Below are positions 33,298 to 41,388 of a stretch of DNA of 56,011 bases, piece after piece (the stretch's first letter is position 1; each line of letters begins with the position of its first letter). Source of the DNA: a virus. The stretch lies in IMG/VR virus record IMGVR_UViG_3300045911_000087, positions 1 to 56,011 of that record. The stretch is one strand, 5' to 3'. Below the pieces are notes generated by a model. The model saw only the letters and a program-made list of their open reading frames with translations. It did no database searches and was not told the origin of the DNA. The position numbers and the translations under genes were made by a program.

Positions 33298-34156
33298 GTC
33301 GCTAAATAGTTTAAATAACTTTAACAATTTTGCCCCCGTTAGAAATTGTTTGGCAATGCAAAAGCCGTGGGAAGGTTCCTGTTCAAAAAAGCCTTGGCAC
33401 TACAGAGTTACGGCTGTAATTCCTTGTATGGATACATACGATTCATTGGAAATTGCCGTCAAGCTGCTCCAACTACAAAGTGAAACACCATACATTGTTA
33501 TTATTGACACAGGCAGTCTTCCAGAAATCTATTCTAAAATAGAAAGTCTTCGCTCAGAAAGTGTGGAAGTTCATTGCCTTCGCTTAAATTCTACAACACA
33601 TCCATCAGATTTCCCAGCAATAGCAATGGATTTGGCATTTTCTTTGTGTCGCACTCCCTATCTGTTTGCTACCCACGCTGACGTTTTTCTCAAAAAGAAG
33701 ACGCTTCTAGCTGACATGATTGATCTTTGCGAAAAGGAATCCCCGGTTGTCGGATATGAAATCAGCCCTCGCAGCCATGATGACTGGAAAGGAATGGTTT
33801 CTCATACTGCAACCATGTACCACATGGCAACTATGGACAAAATTGGCTTTGGATGGAGTCTCCGAAGACTTTGCAATCTGTTTAATATTTCTGATCCACG
33901 ACCAAATCCCAACCGCCCATGTTGGCCAGATACTGAGTTATTAGGGAACTATTTACTTAGGAAAAATAATATCGTTCCACTTTTGATTGGAAAAGAACAA
34001 AACTTCCAAAGAACGAATGATGAAAATATAGACCATTTCAGGAGTTATACGTCATCAAAATTATACAGTAATAGCTATTTTAAGATGGCTAGTGAATGGT
34101 ATGAAGAGGCACGGACTAAGGCTCTCGAAAGAATGTGTGAATGGGTGAAAGAATGA
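33296..34156 (+). CDS. GT2-like glycosyltransferase
   Basis: About 286 residues. Two starts are possible: ATG 33296 or ATG 33356 (MQKPWEGSC). The Rossmann-like part is YRVTAVIPCMDTYDSLEIAVKLL, YIVIIDTGS and TPYLFATHADVFLKK, where H-A-D-V is the likely metal/donor motif. VVGYEISPRSH and the later W-P-D-T-E fit a GT-A acceptor region. It is divergent from the GT2-TPR gene, and both starts overlap at an ATG present on each strand. The acceptor is unknown. Confidence 0.6.
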   Translation: MSLNSLNNFNNFAPVRNCLAMQKPWEGSCSKKPWHYRVTAVIPCMDTYDSLEIAVKLLQLQSETPYIVIIDTGSLPEIYSKIESLRSESVEVHCLRLNSTTHPSDFPAIAMDLAFSLCRTPYLFATHADVFLKKKTLLADMIDLCEKESPVVGYEISPRSHDDWKGMVSHTATMYHMATMDKIGFGWSLRRLCNLFNISDPRPNPNRPCWPDTELLGNYLLRKNNIVPLLIGKEQNFQRTNDENIDHFRSYTSSKLYSNSYFKMASEWYEEARTKALERMCEWVKE

Positions 34157-34209
34157 AAGTGAAAAGTACAATTAGCGCAGTAGATAGATACCCAAGTTCT
34201 TTTGAAACG

Positions 34210-34226
34210 TCCTCTCGAAAAGAGGA
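34210..34226 (+). promoter_or_regulatory. Stem-loop before sigma factor ribosome-binding site
   Basis: TCCTCT (34210-34215), loop CGAAA, AGAGGA (34221-34226), followed at once by AGGAGAGG and the ATG at 34238. The stem's AGAGGA could sequester or position the ribosome-binding site, a plausible translational control point for the late sigma factor. Confidence 0.35.
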
Positions 34227-34237
34227 TAAGGAGAGGA

Positions 34238-34786
34238 ATGGCCAACGAATACCTAAACAACAAAAAGTTCGAGAGTTTGATTTCTAAATTTCTGACGTGT
34301 AAGAAAGAAAAAACCAAGTATTTACTTTTAATCGAGGACATACGGGAAACAGAAGCAAGAACATCGAATCGAAAGAAATATAAGAAGCCCGATAATTGGG
34401 AAGAAATAGAGAAGACTTTTGCCTCACTTGTGGCAGAATATCAAGAACTTCAAGGAGAGTTGACGACGGCGTTCTATCTCTTATCTGAGAATATTGTCAG
34501 ATACCGCAAGTTCAATCTTATTGATCCCGATGATGCAATTCAAGAAGGTGTTATGATTTGCTTTGAAAAAGTAGATCGTTTCGATCCAGATAAGGGAAAA
34601 GCCTTCAATTACATGACGACTTGTATTATCAATCATTTCCGGCAGCTTTATAGGACCGCTCGAAACTACAATGAACTCAAAAAGAAGTATCACGATTTTT
34701 TATCTGTAAAGGTGGACCAGCCGATTCCACCGATGCGAGCGAATAAGCAATTCTACAAAAAACAAGATATTAACGCCAAATATTGA
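34238..34786 (+). CDS. 55: gp55-like late-transcription sigma factor
   Basis: 182 residues from the ATG at 34238, with AGGAGAGG upstream. The central block, NIVRYRKFNLIDPDDAIQEG followed by CFEKVDRFDPDKGKAFNYM then TTCIINHFRQLYRTARN, is a clear sigma region 2 with the D-x-D-D-A-x-Q-E-G and F-x-P-x-x-G-x-x-F-x-Y motifs of T4 gp55. There is no region 4 domain, as in gp55, which relies on the clamp and gp33. It would redirect host RNA polymerase to late promoters. TATAAATA-type boxes occur upstream of virion genes in this window. Confidence 0.85.
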   Translation: MANEYLNNKKFESLISKFLTCKKEKTKYLLLIEDIRETEARTSNRKKYKKPDNWEEIEKTFASLVAEYQELQGELTTAFYLLSENIVRYRKFNLIDPDDAIQEGVMICFEKVDRFDPDKGKAFNYMTTCIINHFRQLYRTARNYNELKKKYHDFLSVKVDQPIPPMRANKQFYKKQDINAKY

Positions 34787-34810
34787 CATTGGTGTTTTTT
34801 CCATTATAAT
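34783..34810 (+). promoter_or_regulatory. Near-perfect sigma70 consensus promoter
   Basis: TTGACA (34783-34788), a 16-nt spacer and TATAAT (34805-34810). The -35 box overlaps the stop codon of the sigma factor gene. The expected start point near 34817 is the first base before a terminator-like hairpin, so transcription would be attenuated or produce a very short RNA. Confidence 0.7.
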
Positions 34811-34817
34811 TATTGAG

Positions 34818-34853
34818 GGCTAATAGGTGCAAAAACACCTATTGGCCGTTTTT
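34818..34853 (+). terminator. Intrinsic terminator or attenuator at the 5' end of transcript
   Basis: GGCTAATAGGTG (34818-34829), loop CAAAAA, CACCTATTGGCC (34836-34847): a 12-bp stem with one G-T pair, then GTTTTT. It sits between the consensus promoter and the gene at 34874 and also ends the sigma factor transcript. Confidence 0.75.
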
Positions 34854-34873
34854 ATCTAGGAAATACTTGAAAT

Positions 34874-35146
34874 ATGAACAATGGCGATCTTATAGAACAA
34901 ATTGAAAAACAGGAATTGCTCCAAAAATTGATCGACAAAGGTTATGGGAATCTGATCGACGCTCTTTTAAGTAACGAAAAAGAAGTATACACAAAAAAAG
35001 GCAGACTCAACAAAAGTGGAGCCTGCCGTGTTTTAGGTTGGAAGCCTAAAGAGCTTGATGAAGCTCTGGCTCAATGCCGTGAAATACTTAAAAGGGATAT
35101 ATTCACCGAAGATGGCGAAGATGACGACGAAGATTCTAAGCGGTAA
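34874..35146 (+). CDS. Small acidic-tailed protein, HTH-like
   Basis: A 90-residue protein. Helices span IEKQELLQKLIDKGYGNLIDALLS, and RLNKSGACRVLGWKPKELDEAL has the look of a small helix-turn-helix. The tail EDGEDDDEDSKR is highly acidic. It follows the gp55-like sigma factor and a strong promoter plus attenuator. A transcription-accessory role (gp33-type co-activator) would fit the position but is not supported by sequence identity I can see. It overlaps the convergent tail-tube gene by 11 nt. Confidence 0.5.
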   Translation: MNNGDLIEQIEKQELLQKLIDKGYGNLIDALLSNEKEVYTKKGRLNKSGACRVLGWKPKELDEALAQCREILKRDIFTEDGEDDDEDSKR

Positions 35147-35666
35147 TTACATACGCTCTGTCGTATCTTAGGGTCAATTCCAAAGTTACTATATCACTGG
35201 ATGCCATATCCAAGTCTCCGAATTCTACGGCTTGCGGCCAAATAGATTCAAAAACCCATTGCTCAATGGTTTTTCCGCAACCGTCGTAGAGTTCTAGTCT
35301 GGCGGTGTTCTTTTTGAACCCGTCACAGGAAGGAACCCAACGAGCATCTTGTTGAGGGTCATAGACCTCTTTTATCCACTCAAAGACCGGGTGTTGACTT
35401 GACCCCGGTTTTTTTATGTCATACAAGCTGAGTGTGATCGGTTTCCATTCGGGCTTAGCTGGGAAATATACAGTCTCATTTAAGTGTTGAGCTTCCATTT
35501 CCTTGAAGCTGAAGCTCGGTCTGGCCCCTCTCGATGGCGGAAGTGTGTTTACACCTTCGGCGGAAACATCGGGGATGATTAACAACCAACGATGCTTTCG
35601 CTTGAAACAGGCTTCGGGACTTTCTAGCCCAAAGTCCAATCCCATGTTTCTTCCGTTACAACCCAT
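35136..35666 (-). CDS. Tail tube protein (gp19-like), second copy
   Basis: The start at 35666 (MGCNGRNMGLDFGLES) has AAGGAG upstream; an 11-residue N-terminal extension is rejected. 176 residues. F-K-R-K-H-R-W, the E-x-x-x-L-N-E-T-V-Y-F-P-A-K-P-E-W strand, LELYDGCGKTIEQWVFESIWPQAVEFGDLD and D-I-V-T-L-E-L-T-L-R-Y-D are shared almost motif for motif with the neighbour at 35747. In T4, gp19 hexamers stack to form the inner tube. Two paralogues suggest a heteromeric tube or a specialised end ring. Confidence 0.75.
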   Translation of the reverse strand: MGCNGRNMGLDFGLESPEACFKRKHRWLLIIPDVSAEGVNTLPPSRGARPSFSFKEMEAQHLNETVYFPAKPEWKPITLSLYDIKKPGSSQHPVFEWIKEVYDPQQDARWVPSCDGFKKNTARLELYDGCGKTIEQWVFESIWPQAVEFGDLDMASSDIVTLELTLRYDRAYVITA

Positions 35667-35689
35667 TCTACTCCTTTGTCTATAAAAAA

Positions 35690-35716
35690 AGCCCCACACT
35701 AAGAAAGTATGAGGCT
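35690..35716 (-). terminator. Imperfect intrinsic terminator between tail tube genes
   Basis: AGCCcCAcACT and AGTaTGaGGCT form an 11-position stem with two mismatches around a short AAGAA-type loop. In the minus direction a run of seven T follows. It lies after the tail tube gene ending at 35747. Confidence 0.6.
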
Positions 35717-35746
35717 CTTAAATCTCTATCTAAAGTGATTTGAAGG

Positions 35747-36334
35747 TTAGCAACCACCGCAGCAAACTGTGATCGAGCCACCGCAGAAGAGTTCGAGTTT
35801 AACTTCAGCATAACGAAGGGTTAGTTCGATTGTTACTTCTTCCGAAGAAGAGTAGTCCAATTCGCCAAAGTTAACGGCTTGCGGCCAAACTTGTCTGAGT
35901 GTCCACTTTTCCATTACAGTACCGCAACCATCATATAGTTGCAAAGTACCAATGCCTGCGTAACCACCACTGTTCTGTCCAGCACCAATCTTGGACGCTT
36001 GAGACAAGCAGACCGGATCAGTAAAGTTGTAAACTGTGGCCAACCAGCTATAAAGACCCGACATACCAGCGCCGCCGTTACCAATGTCATAGTAGGTGAC
36101 GGTGATGGATTCCCAAGTCCCTTTACCCGGAAGGAACATCTTGCCGTGCAAGAAGTTGATTTCGGTTTCTTCAATCGTCAAGTTCGGGCGAGACGCCAAC
36201 TTGACATAGTGTGGCGGAATGGCTGGACCGCAAGGGGATTCCAGCGCAAACGTCCATCTATACTTTCTTTTGAATACCAAATTGGTGTTGGACGCTAATT
36301 CGCCCAAACCCATATTTTGTTGTGTACATGCCAT
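35747..36334 (-). CDS. 19: Tail tube protein (gp19-like)
   Basis: A 195-residue protein. F-K-R-K-Y-R-W-T-F, E-T-E-I-N-F-L-H-G-K-M-F-L-P-G-K-G-T-W-E, LQLYDGCGTVMEKWTLRQVW, P-Q-A-V-N-F-G-E-L-D-Y and V-T-I-E-L-T-L-R-Y-A match the conserved strands of T4-type tail tube proteins. It is placed directly after the sheath gene, the same order as T4 18-19. The unusual C-terminal Cys/Gly-rich tail (CGGSITVCCGGC) is absent from the paralogue and could allow disulfides. A strong AGGAG site is present. Confidence 0.82.
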   Translation of the reverse strand: MACTQQNMGLGELASNTNLVFKRKYRWTFALESPCGPAIPPHYVKLASRPNLTIEETEINFLHGKMFLPGKGTWESITVTYYDIGNGGAGMSGLYSWLATVYNFTDPVCLSQASKIGAGQNSGGYAGIGTLQLYDGCGTVMEKWTLRQVWPQAVNFGELDYSSSEEVTIELTLRYAEVKLELFCGGSITVCCGGC

Positions 36335-36365
36335 ATTAGTTAATCTCCTATAGTTTTATCCAATA

Positions 36366-38723
36366 TTAGAAAGTATCAGCATTCTCACCGAAGCTGCCTG
36401 TACGGTGTACAGAGAACTCGATGAAGATGAATTCTGCGGCTCGAACTGGCTGTACACCGATTCTGGCACGGAATTCGTTGCGGTCAATTACGTCTGGGGT
36501 ATTGAGTTCTTCGTCAGCCTTGATGATGTAGGCGTATATACCACGGCCCACCAAAACTTCTCTCAAGATACCATCTGCAATGTCTCGGAACTTCGAGCGG
36601 AAAATTTCATCATGTGGATCGAAGATCAATACACGGGATGCGGCTCTAATTCTCTTCTCAATGTAGAACATCAAACGTCTTACGTTGACACGATCCAAAG
36701 CTGTCGGTCTACGCTGCAAGGTCTTTTGGCCCCACACCACAAAGCCCTCGAAGTCGTTAAACTGTACAATTGGGTTGATGCAGTTTCTGTAACCATACAT
36801 CAAGTCTCTTTCTTCAAGAGATGGACGGCTATAAACATCTGTAATACCCGGAACTGTACCACGGTTCAAACCAGCAGGAGCAAACCAAGGCTTAGCCAAG
36901 TAATCGTTTCTGGCATATACAGCCATTACCGAACCGGATGGTGGAACCCATACGTCAACTTGGTTGAAGTTGTCACGAATCTTTACCCACGGCCAGTACA
37001 TTGCACCGAAGTCCGAGTCGAATCTTGTGAGATTCAACGGGTGGGTGCCGTTTTGCCATGCGATGATTTCGTTGACCGTCAAACCGAATGGTGGATCAAT
37101 GATCGCCATGCAGTCCATACGGACGTTCTGACATAGATCGAGCAATGCCGTTACTACCGTTGTGCTTGGGTGTCCCGGTACTGCAATCAAGTCAATATCA
37201 ATTTGCTCAGGTTCACTTACTGTGTAAATACCAGTGTAACCTAGTTGTTCACCGATCAAAAGATCGTCTTGCTTATCTGGGTCGGATGGAATACCGTCAG
37301 AACCACCGCTTAGGCTGTATGTTCCGTTTAGTGGACCAGCGCCTTCAGCAGTATTGTCGGATACTCTAATCCAGTCAGATACCAATGCCATGTAGGTTTC
37401 TACATAGAATCGGCTTACAGGGTTCTTGGTTAGGTTGCCCCATGCTTCAAGTTGTACCCCGTTGTTGAATACTTCAATCGTAAAGTTGTTGTCACGAGTG
37501 TTGTTTGTAATTCTTACTTGTGTGCTGTTGCCGTCGATACCGGGGCTGTCAGCAGTTACCGTGAAGGTTACTCTTCCATCTACGTTGTCAGAACCAGTTA
37601 CACGACCAAAGCTCTCTACAGCGGCATCGCCAGTTACACCCAATGGGCTTGTGCCGATTGCGGTTGTGGTTGGGAAACCAAATAGTTGCTCTGCTGTGCT
37701 TGCTGGCTTGATACGGATTCTTGCGTCACGTCCGTGGTGGAGGGTGTAGAATTGGAGGGTTGTACCACCAACTACTGTGCATTCCCAACCGCCCGGTAAT
37801 GCGCCGCCGTTCTCGGCCTTCTGATTGTTAATTTCTTCTGCAACTTCGTTAGCTGTCCAAGAAGCGCCTTCCAAGTCGGCAAGGTCGATGGTCTGAACTA
37901 CGTTGTCAATTGTTACGTTGTCAGTTCCGTCTACCACGATTTGTAGGTTCAAATTGGTCAAACCGGAGAAGTCATAAATACCCGGTGTCTGATAGCCGAC
38001 GTTCGGATACATGGAGTTGGCCGCTGTTACGGAAGCAACTGTCATGCCTGTACCCAAGCCAGTTGGGTTGCCGTCTACTACTGCACCACCGTAGATCGCA
38101 TTCTGAACAGATACGAGTTCGAGTTCAGAGTCAGGACCATAAGCCCAAATGCCCTTTACTCCAAGTGTGTCTGTTGCTGTGATGTAGAATTGAATTCCGT
38201 CATTCTCGAAGTTGAGTTGGTCGTTAAGATCGTCAACAAGCTCGTCTACGTTGTAAGTTCCATCAAGGACTACAAGAGTCTTAACAGACATTACGCCATT
38301 GAGTTTCCAACGGAAGAAGTGGTCGCCATCGAAGGTGTAAGGGCCGGGAGTGTCAGATTCGATCATGATTAGATCGCCTGCTGCCGGTACATCAACCGTC
38401 GCTGTTTCTGCTGCTTCATCACTTACTGGATCGGTGTCCGCAACACGAACGACATACAATTCGTTCGCAACAAGCAAATACTGCTCGGCTGCATAAAGTA
38501 AGTATGGATCACCCACATCTGGGTGTGGATAACCGAAAATTGTATGCAACTGACGACTGGTCGCTACGACTGTAGGCAAATTAACTGGACCTTTGCTTGC
38601 AAAACCAATCAAAGCCGCTCTGTGAAACGACTGCTCAGGAGCAATAAAGCTCAAATCTTTTTCTGTAATTCTAACACTTGGGCTAATCGTATTAGAAGGC
38701 GGGAATCCCCTTAATATCGCCAT
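36366..38723 (-). CDS. 18: Contractile tail sheath protein (gp18-like)
   Basis: A 785-residue protein. The N-terminus MAILRGFPPSNTISPSVRITEKD and the C-terminal domain (NDFEGFVVWGQKTLQRRPTA, VNVRRLMFYIEKRI, FRARIGVQPVRAAEFIFIEF) are characteristic of T4-type sheath proteins; the C-terminal part mediates sheath contraction contacts. T4 gp18 is 659 residues. The extra length is in the middle (roughly residues 90-470), which is beta-rich and Asp/Gly/Thr-rich like surface-exposed Ig-type insertions. GGGAG upstream. Followed by the tube gene 31 nt downstream. Confidence 0.93.
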   Translation of the reverse strand: MAILRGFPPSNTISPSVRITEKDLSFIAPEQSFHRAALIGFASKGPVNLPTVVATSRQLHTIFGYPHPDVGDPYLLYAAEQYLLVANELYVVRVADTDPVSDEAAETATVDVPAAGDLIMIESDTPGPYTFDGDHFFRWKLNGVMSVKTLVVLDGTYNVDELVDDLNDQLNFENDGIQFYITATDTLGVKGIWAYGPDSELELVSVQNAIYGGAVVDGNPTGLGTGMTVASVTAANSMYPNVGYQTPGIYDFSGLTNLNLQIVVDGTDNVTIDNVVQTIDLADLEGASWTANEVAEEINNQKAENGGALPGGWECTVVGGTTLQFYTLHHGRDARIRIKPASTAEQLFGFPTTTAIGTSPLGVTGDAAVESFGRVTGSDNVDGRVTFTVTADSPGIDGNSTQVRITNNTRDNNFTIEVFNNGVQLEAWGNLTKNPVSRFYVETYMALVSDWIRVSDNTAEGAGPLNGTYSLSGGSDGIPSDPDKQDDLLIGEQLGYTGIYTVSEPEQIDIDLIAVPGHPSTTVVTALLDLCQNVRMDCMAIIDPPFGLTVNEIIAWQNGTHPLNLTRFDSDFGAMYWPWVKIRDNFNQVDVWVPPSGSVMAVYARNDYLAKPWFAPAGLNRGTVPGITDVYSRPSLEERDLMYGYRNCINPIVQFNDFEGFVVWGQKTLQRRPTALDRVNVRRLMFYIEKRIRAASRVLIFDPHDEIFRSKFRDIADGILREVLVGRGIYAYIIKADEELNTPDVIDRNEFRARIGVQPVRAAEFIFIEFSVHRTGSFGENADTF

Positions 38724-38727
38724 AGTC

Positions 38728-38949
38728 TTATTCTCCCTTTCGTAACTTATTTGGTACTTGTTTTACGGAAATCAATCCTGATTTTTCTGCTCTATCTATA
38801 TAGTCAGTTGCTCTTTCATCTTCTAAGTAATAAATGTTTTTTTCCGAACCAATGCCCGGCACGTTTAATACGGTGAAGGATCGAGGAGTCTTTCTTGACC
38901 TAATAACTAGCTGAACTGGAAATCTGTTCTTGTTTCTAATCTCTAACAT
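38728..38949 (-). CDS. Small virion-region protein between sheath and sheath stabiliser
   Basis: A 73-residue protein. MLEIRNKNRFPVQLVIRS, RSFTVLNVPGIGSEKNI and EDERATDYIDRAEKSGLI form a small beta-rich fold followed by a helix, known to me as a short conserved neighbour of phage sheath genes without assigned function. AAGGAG upstream. It overlaps the gp15-like gene by 7 nt and ends 4 nt before the sheath start. Confidence 0.6.
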   Translation of the reverse strand: MLEIRNKNRFPVQLVIRSRKTPRSFTVLNVPGIGSEKNIYYLEDERATDYIDRAEKSGLISVKQVPNKLRKGE

Positions 38950-39926
38950 TCTAGCTCCTTAATGGATTCTTCCAGCCTCGCCAAAACCTCAGTTATTTCT
39001 TCATCTTTTAGACCATCTACAAATTCGATGCGTGTCTTGAGGACCGCCTTCTTCCTTTGTATAGGTTGAGGTATATATGTTTCTGCTGTTAGATTAAATT
39101 CATATTTTATCACTCTAACTGCTTGGTCGCCGGGTTCGTAATCACCGCTATTAGCTATAGAGTCCAGCTTGACAATAACCTCGTAAGGTACGCCTGATAC
39201 TCGTATGTATGCAGTTTGGCTAAATTTTGTGATGATTTGTTCCAATATTTGATTCATGTCTTCGACATAGAGTGTCCAAGCCGTTAGCGTATAGCTAATA
39301 TCTACTGGAATACCTCTCGCAACCCCGAAAACCGTGTCACGATCATATTTTTCTTTAATCGTAAAACCCGGCTTTCCGTCAGGACGGAGATGGTTCATAT
39401 AATCTAAAGCCTTGTGATAGACGTACCTATCCAGATTCATTTGAATATCTGAGTCAACGATTGCCAGCATGGGCAATCGAATACGATCCACTACAAGTGT
39501 TTCGTCTTTTCTTACATTGTCCAACAAAATGGCAGCTACCGCTTTTTCCTGTGTACCCCAAATAATTGGAATAGGGTGGGCCTTCCCATCTTCATCAATT
39601 ACCACCAAATCTCTAAACAGGTCTTGCATTGCGTCATCGCACGCTCTTTTAGATTTGGAATAACGATAAATTGTGTTGCGGTCGGTCCCATCGTTGATAA
39701 TGTGACCCTTTTGCATCGGGTCGCAAAGAGCTTGAGCGCCTAGACCAATCTTCTTGTTTGTTGTATCTTTGAGCCAATTGAGAGACTGATCGTTTACAGC
39801 CCGCTTATTCATCGGGTCTGGATCGTGATCGCAGTATGGCGGTGGAGGATCAAGGTTGGGAACCGATTGGAATCCAACCTCGCACTCGTTCAATGATTTT
39901 TGATTGTGGTTAATTTCGTTGCTCAT
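38943..39926 (-). CDS. 15: Tail sheath stabiliser / tail completion protein (gp15-like)
   Basis: A 327-residue protein. After a disordered N-terminus of about 70 residues, the segment HPIPIIWGTQEKAVAA, then RIRLPMLAI, YDRDTVFGVARGIPVDISYTLTAWTLYVEDMNQILEQI, resembles the T4 gp15/gp3 family (P-I-x-x-G-T-Q...R-I-R-L-P-M...Y-x-L-x-x-W-T-x-Y-x-x-D-x-x-Q-I-x-E-Q). Such proteins form the hexameric ring that ends the tail and joins the neck. Gene order with the sheath supports this. Confidence 0.72.
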   Translation of the reverse strand: MSNEINHNQKSLNECEVGFQSVPNLDPPPPYCDHDPDPMNKRAVNDQSLNWLKDTTNKKIGLGAQALCDPMQKGHIINDGTDRNTIYRYSKSKRACDDAMQDLFRDLVVIDEDGKAHPIPIIWGTQEKAVAAILLDNVRKDETLVVDRIRLPMLAIVDSDIQMNLDRYVYHKALDYMNHLRPDGKPGFTIKEKYDRDTVFGVARGIPVDISYTLTAWTLYVEDMNQILEQIITKFSQTAYIRVSGVPYEVIVKLDSIANSGDYEPGDQAVRVIKYEFNLTAETYIPQPIQRKKAVLKTRIEFVDGLKDEEITEVLARLEESIKELEC

Positions 39927-39970
39927 TTATCCTTCTCTGCTTAAAATAGATATGTAGGAGAACATCAAAA

Positions 39971-40798
39971 ATGTCCGACTCTATAAGAGTAAAGTACCGC
40001 ACTTGGTATCAAAGTAATCCGCCCAAGCCTATTAAGTTGCAAATTCCCGGCTGGGCGGGCCAAGATCACTCGCCTATGGAGGCGGGAAAAATTCAGCCGT
40101 GGCAGTGTCCGCCTTTTACCGAAGGTAATACTTACGGTTTAGAATTGACCTATCCGTTCGATACCGAGTGCCACATCCGAGTTGTTGATGGACAAATTCG
40201 TTTTGAAGGTGATTTTACAGAAGAGTTGAAAAAGGTTGCCCCATTCAATATTCCCCTTCCACCATTTAAGTCTTTTTCTCCCGGCTATTTCGGTATGACT
40301 TCCTGTCTCGACATAGATGTGCCAGAAGGGTATATTTTACGAATCGAACCACATCCCCGTTTTTATACCGACGATACTTGGACTGTGCCTGCCGCTATGC
40401 CCGGACATATCCAACCACAATGGTGGACTAAAATATTTTTCGTGGTATTTAAGTATCCACGACCGGGGCAAACATATATTTTCAGAAAAGGGGAACCTTA
40501 CGCTCAAGTATTGATATTGCCCAGAAAAGTTTCTTATGACATAAAAGAAATGACGCCCGAAGAAGTCGAAGAGCGACAGAAGAGAGATTGGCAAATCACT
40601 CAAAACGCCCAGAAAATCTCAAAAAGCGTTAAAACGAGCCACGGGCATGACTTCGATCACAAATATCAAATATTACGAAGCATTTATCTCAAAAAAGGGA
40701 AAGAAGGCGTCAATGAGTTTTTGGATGGACTCGAAAAGAAGAATAGCCCGAAAATTCAGAATAAGTTTATAGTGCGAAAAAAGAAATATGAAGATTAA
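39971..40798 (+). CDS. Unknown conserved protein, paralogue of 52586-53410
   Basis: A 275-residue protein. P-K-P-I-K-L-Q-I-P-G-W-A-G, the PFTEGNTYGLELTYP block, R-I-E-P-H-P-R-F-Y-T-D and GHIQPQWWTKIFFVVFK with Y-I-F-R-K-G-E-P-Y-A-Q-V-L are shared with the second copy. The fold looks like a double-stranded beta barrel. The C-terminal 70 residues are basic and helical. It resembles DUF6065-type proteins only loosely. It stands alone on the plus strand among minus-strand tail genes, with AGGAG in front. Function unknown. Confidence 0.6.
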   Translation: MSDSIRVKYRTWYQSNPPKPIKLQIPGWAGQDHSPMEAGKIQPWQCPPFTEGNTYGLELTYPFDTECHIRVVDGQIRFEGDFTEELKKVAPFNIPLPPFKSFSPGYFGMTSCLDIDVPEGYILRIEPHPRFYTDDTWTVPAAMPGHIQPQWWTKIFFVVFKYPRPGQTYIFRKGEPYAQVLILPRKVSYDIKEMTPEEVEERQKRDWQITQNAQKISKSVKTSHGHDFDHKYQILRSIYLKKGKEGVNEFLDGLEKKNSPKIQNKFIVRKKKYED

Positions 40799-40935
40799 AC
40801 TTTACACCAAATTGACGAAACGGAACCTACAGGTAAATCCGTTTATTATTTTGCCACTTCCCTTACCCAAACCCAAGATTCCGTTTCGTCTTTTTTTGGA
40901 TGTTCATATGCCAAATTTATATCAGTCACCCAAGG

Positions 40936-41361
40936 TTATTGTTGAGGTTGCTGAGCCGGTTGCTGCCCCGCTTGAGGTTGAGCCGGTTGCTGAGCCGGTT
41001 GCTGGCCCGCTTGTGCTTGCGGTGCCGCTGGCTTAGGTGCCGCTGCCGCTTGCTGCCCTTGTGCCGACAACATCGGGTTCTTTCCTAGTTCTTCAAATGT
41101 CTTCTTCAAATTTTGGTCTTGGATTTGTGGAACCAACTTTTGAATTTGTGGCCATAACTTCTTAATTTCTTCTACAGCTTTATCATTGGCCGGTTGAGCC
41201 GTACCTTGGCCTTGTGCCTGTGGCGGCTGTTGTGCTTGCGGCTGTCCGGCAGGAGCGGGTTGCCCACCAGCAGGAGCAGGCTGTGCAGGAGCGCCCGCAG
41301 TATTCTCACGAATACGCCGTTCCTGATTCATTTTTTTGTAAAAATCGTAAAAAGATGACAT
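40936..41361 (-). CDS. Gln/Pro/Ala-rich protein with FYDFY N-terminal motif
   Basis: The start at 41361 (MSSFYDFYKKMNQERR), with GGGGAAAATAG upstream; 141 residues. Two low-complexity Q/P/A/G regions flank a helical segment (DKAVEEIKKLWPQIQKLVPQI). The N-terminal peptide matches the shared terminal motif. Such composition is common in scaffold or head-internal proteins. It sits at the end of the neck gene group. The intergenic bases 40799-40935 show nothing definite. Confidence 0.55.
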   Translation of the reverse strand: MSSFYDFYKKMNQERRIRENTAGAPAQPAPAGGQPAPAGQPQAQQPPQAQGQGTAQPANDKAVEEIKKLWPQIQKLVPQIQDQNLKKTFEELGKNPMLSAQGQQAAAAPKPAAPQAQAGQQPAQQPAQPQAGQQPAQQPQQ

Positions 41362-41380
41362 TCTATTTTCCCCTTTTGTA

Positions 41381-41388
41381 TATTTATT
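41381..41388 (-). promoter_or_regulatory. Late-promoter-like box AATAAATA
   Basis: On the minus strand AATAAATA (7 of 8 match to TATAAATA) ends 19 nt before the start codon at 41361. The spacing matches that of the perfect box before 43423. Confidence 0.35.

Noticed and set aside
34157-34237. tRNA-like sequence before the sigma factor
   Set aside because: Too short and lacks acceptor and T-arm pairing; only a 6-bp hairpin near the ribosome-binding site is seen.
40788-41036. Plus-strand ORF of 82 codons overlapping the gene end at 40798
   Set aside because: Its second half is the antisense of the Gln/Pro-rich gene at 40936-41361 and it has no ribosome-binding site of its own.
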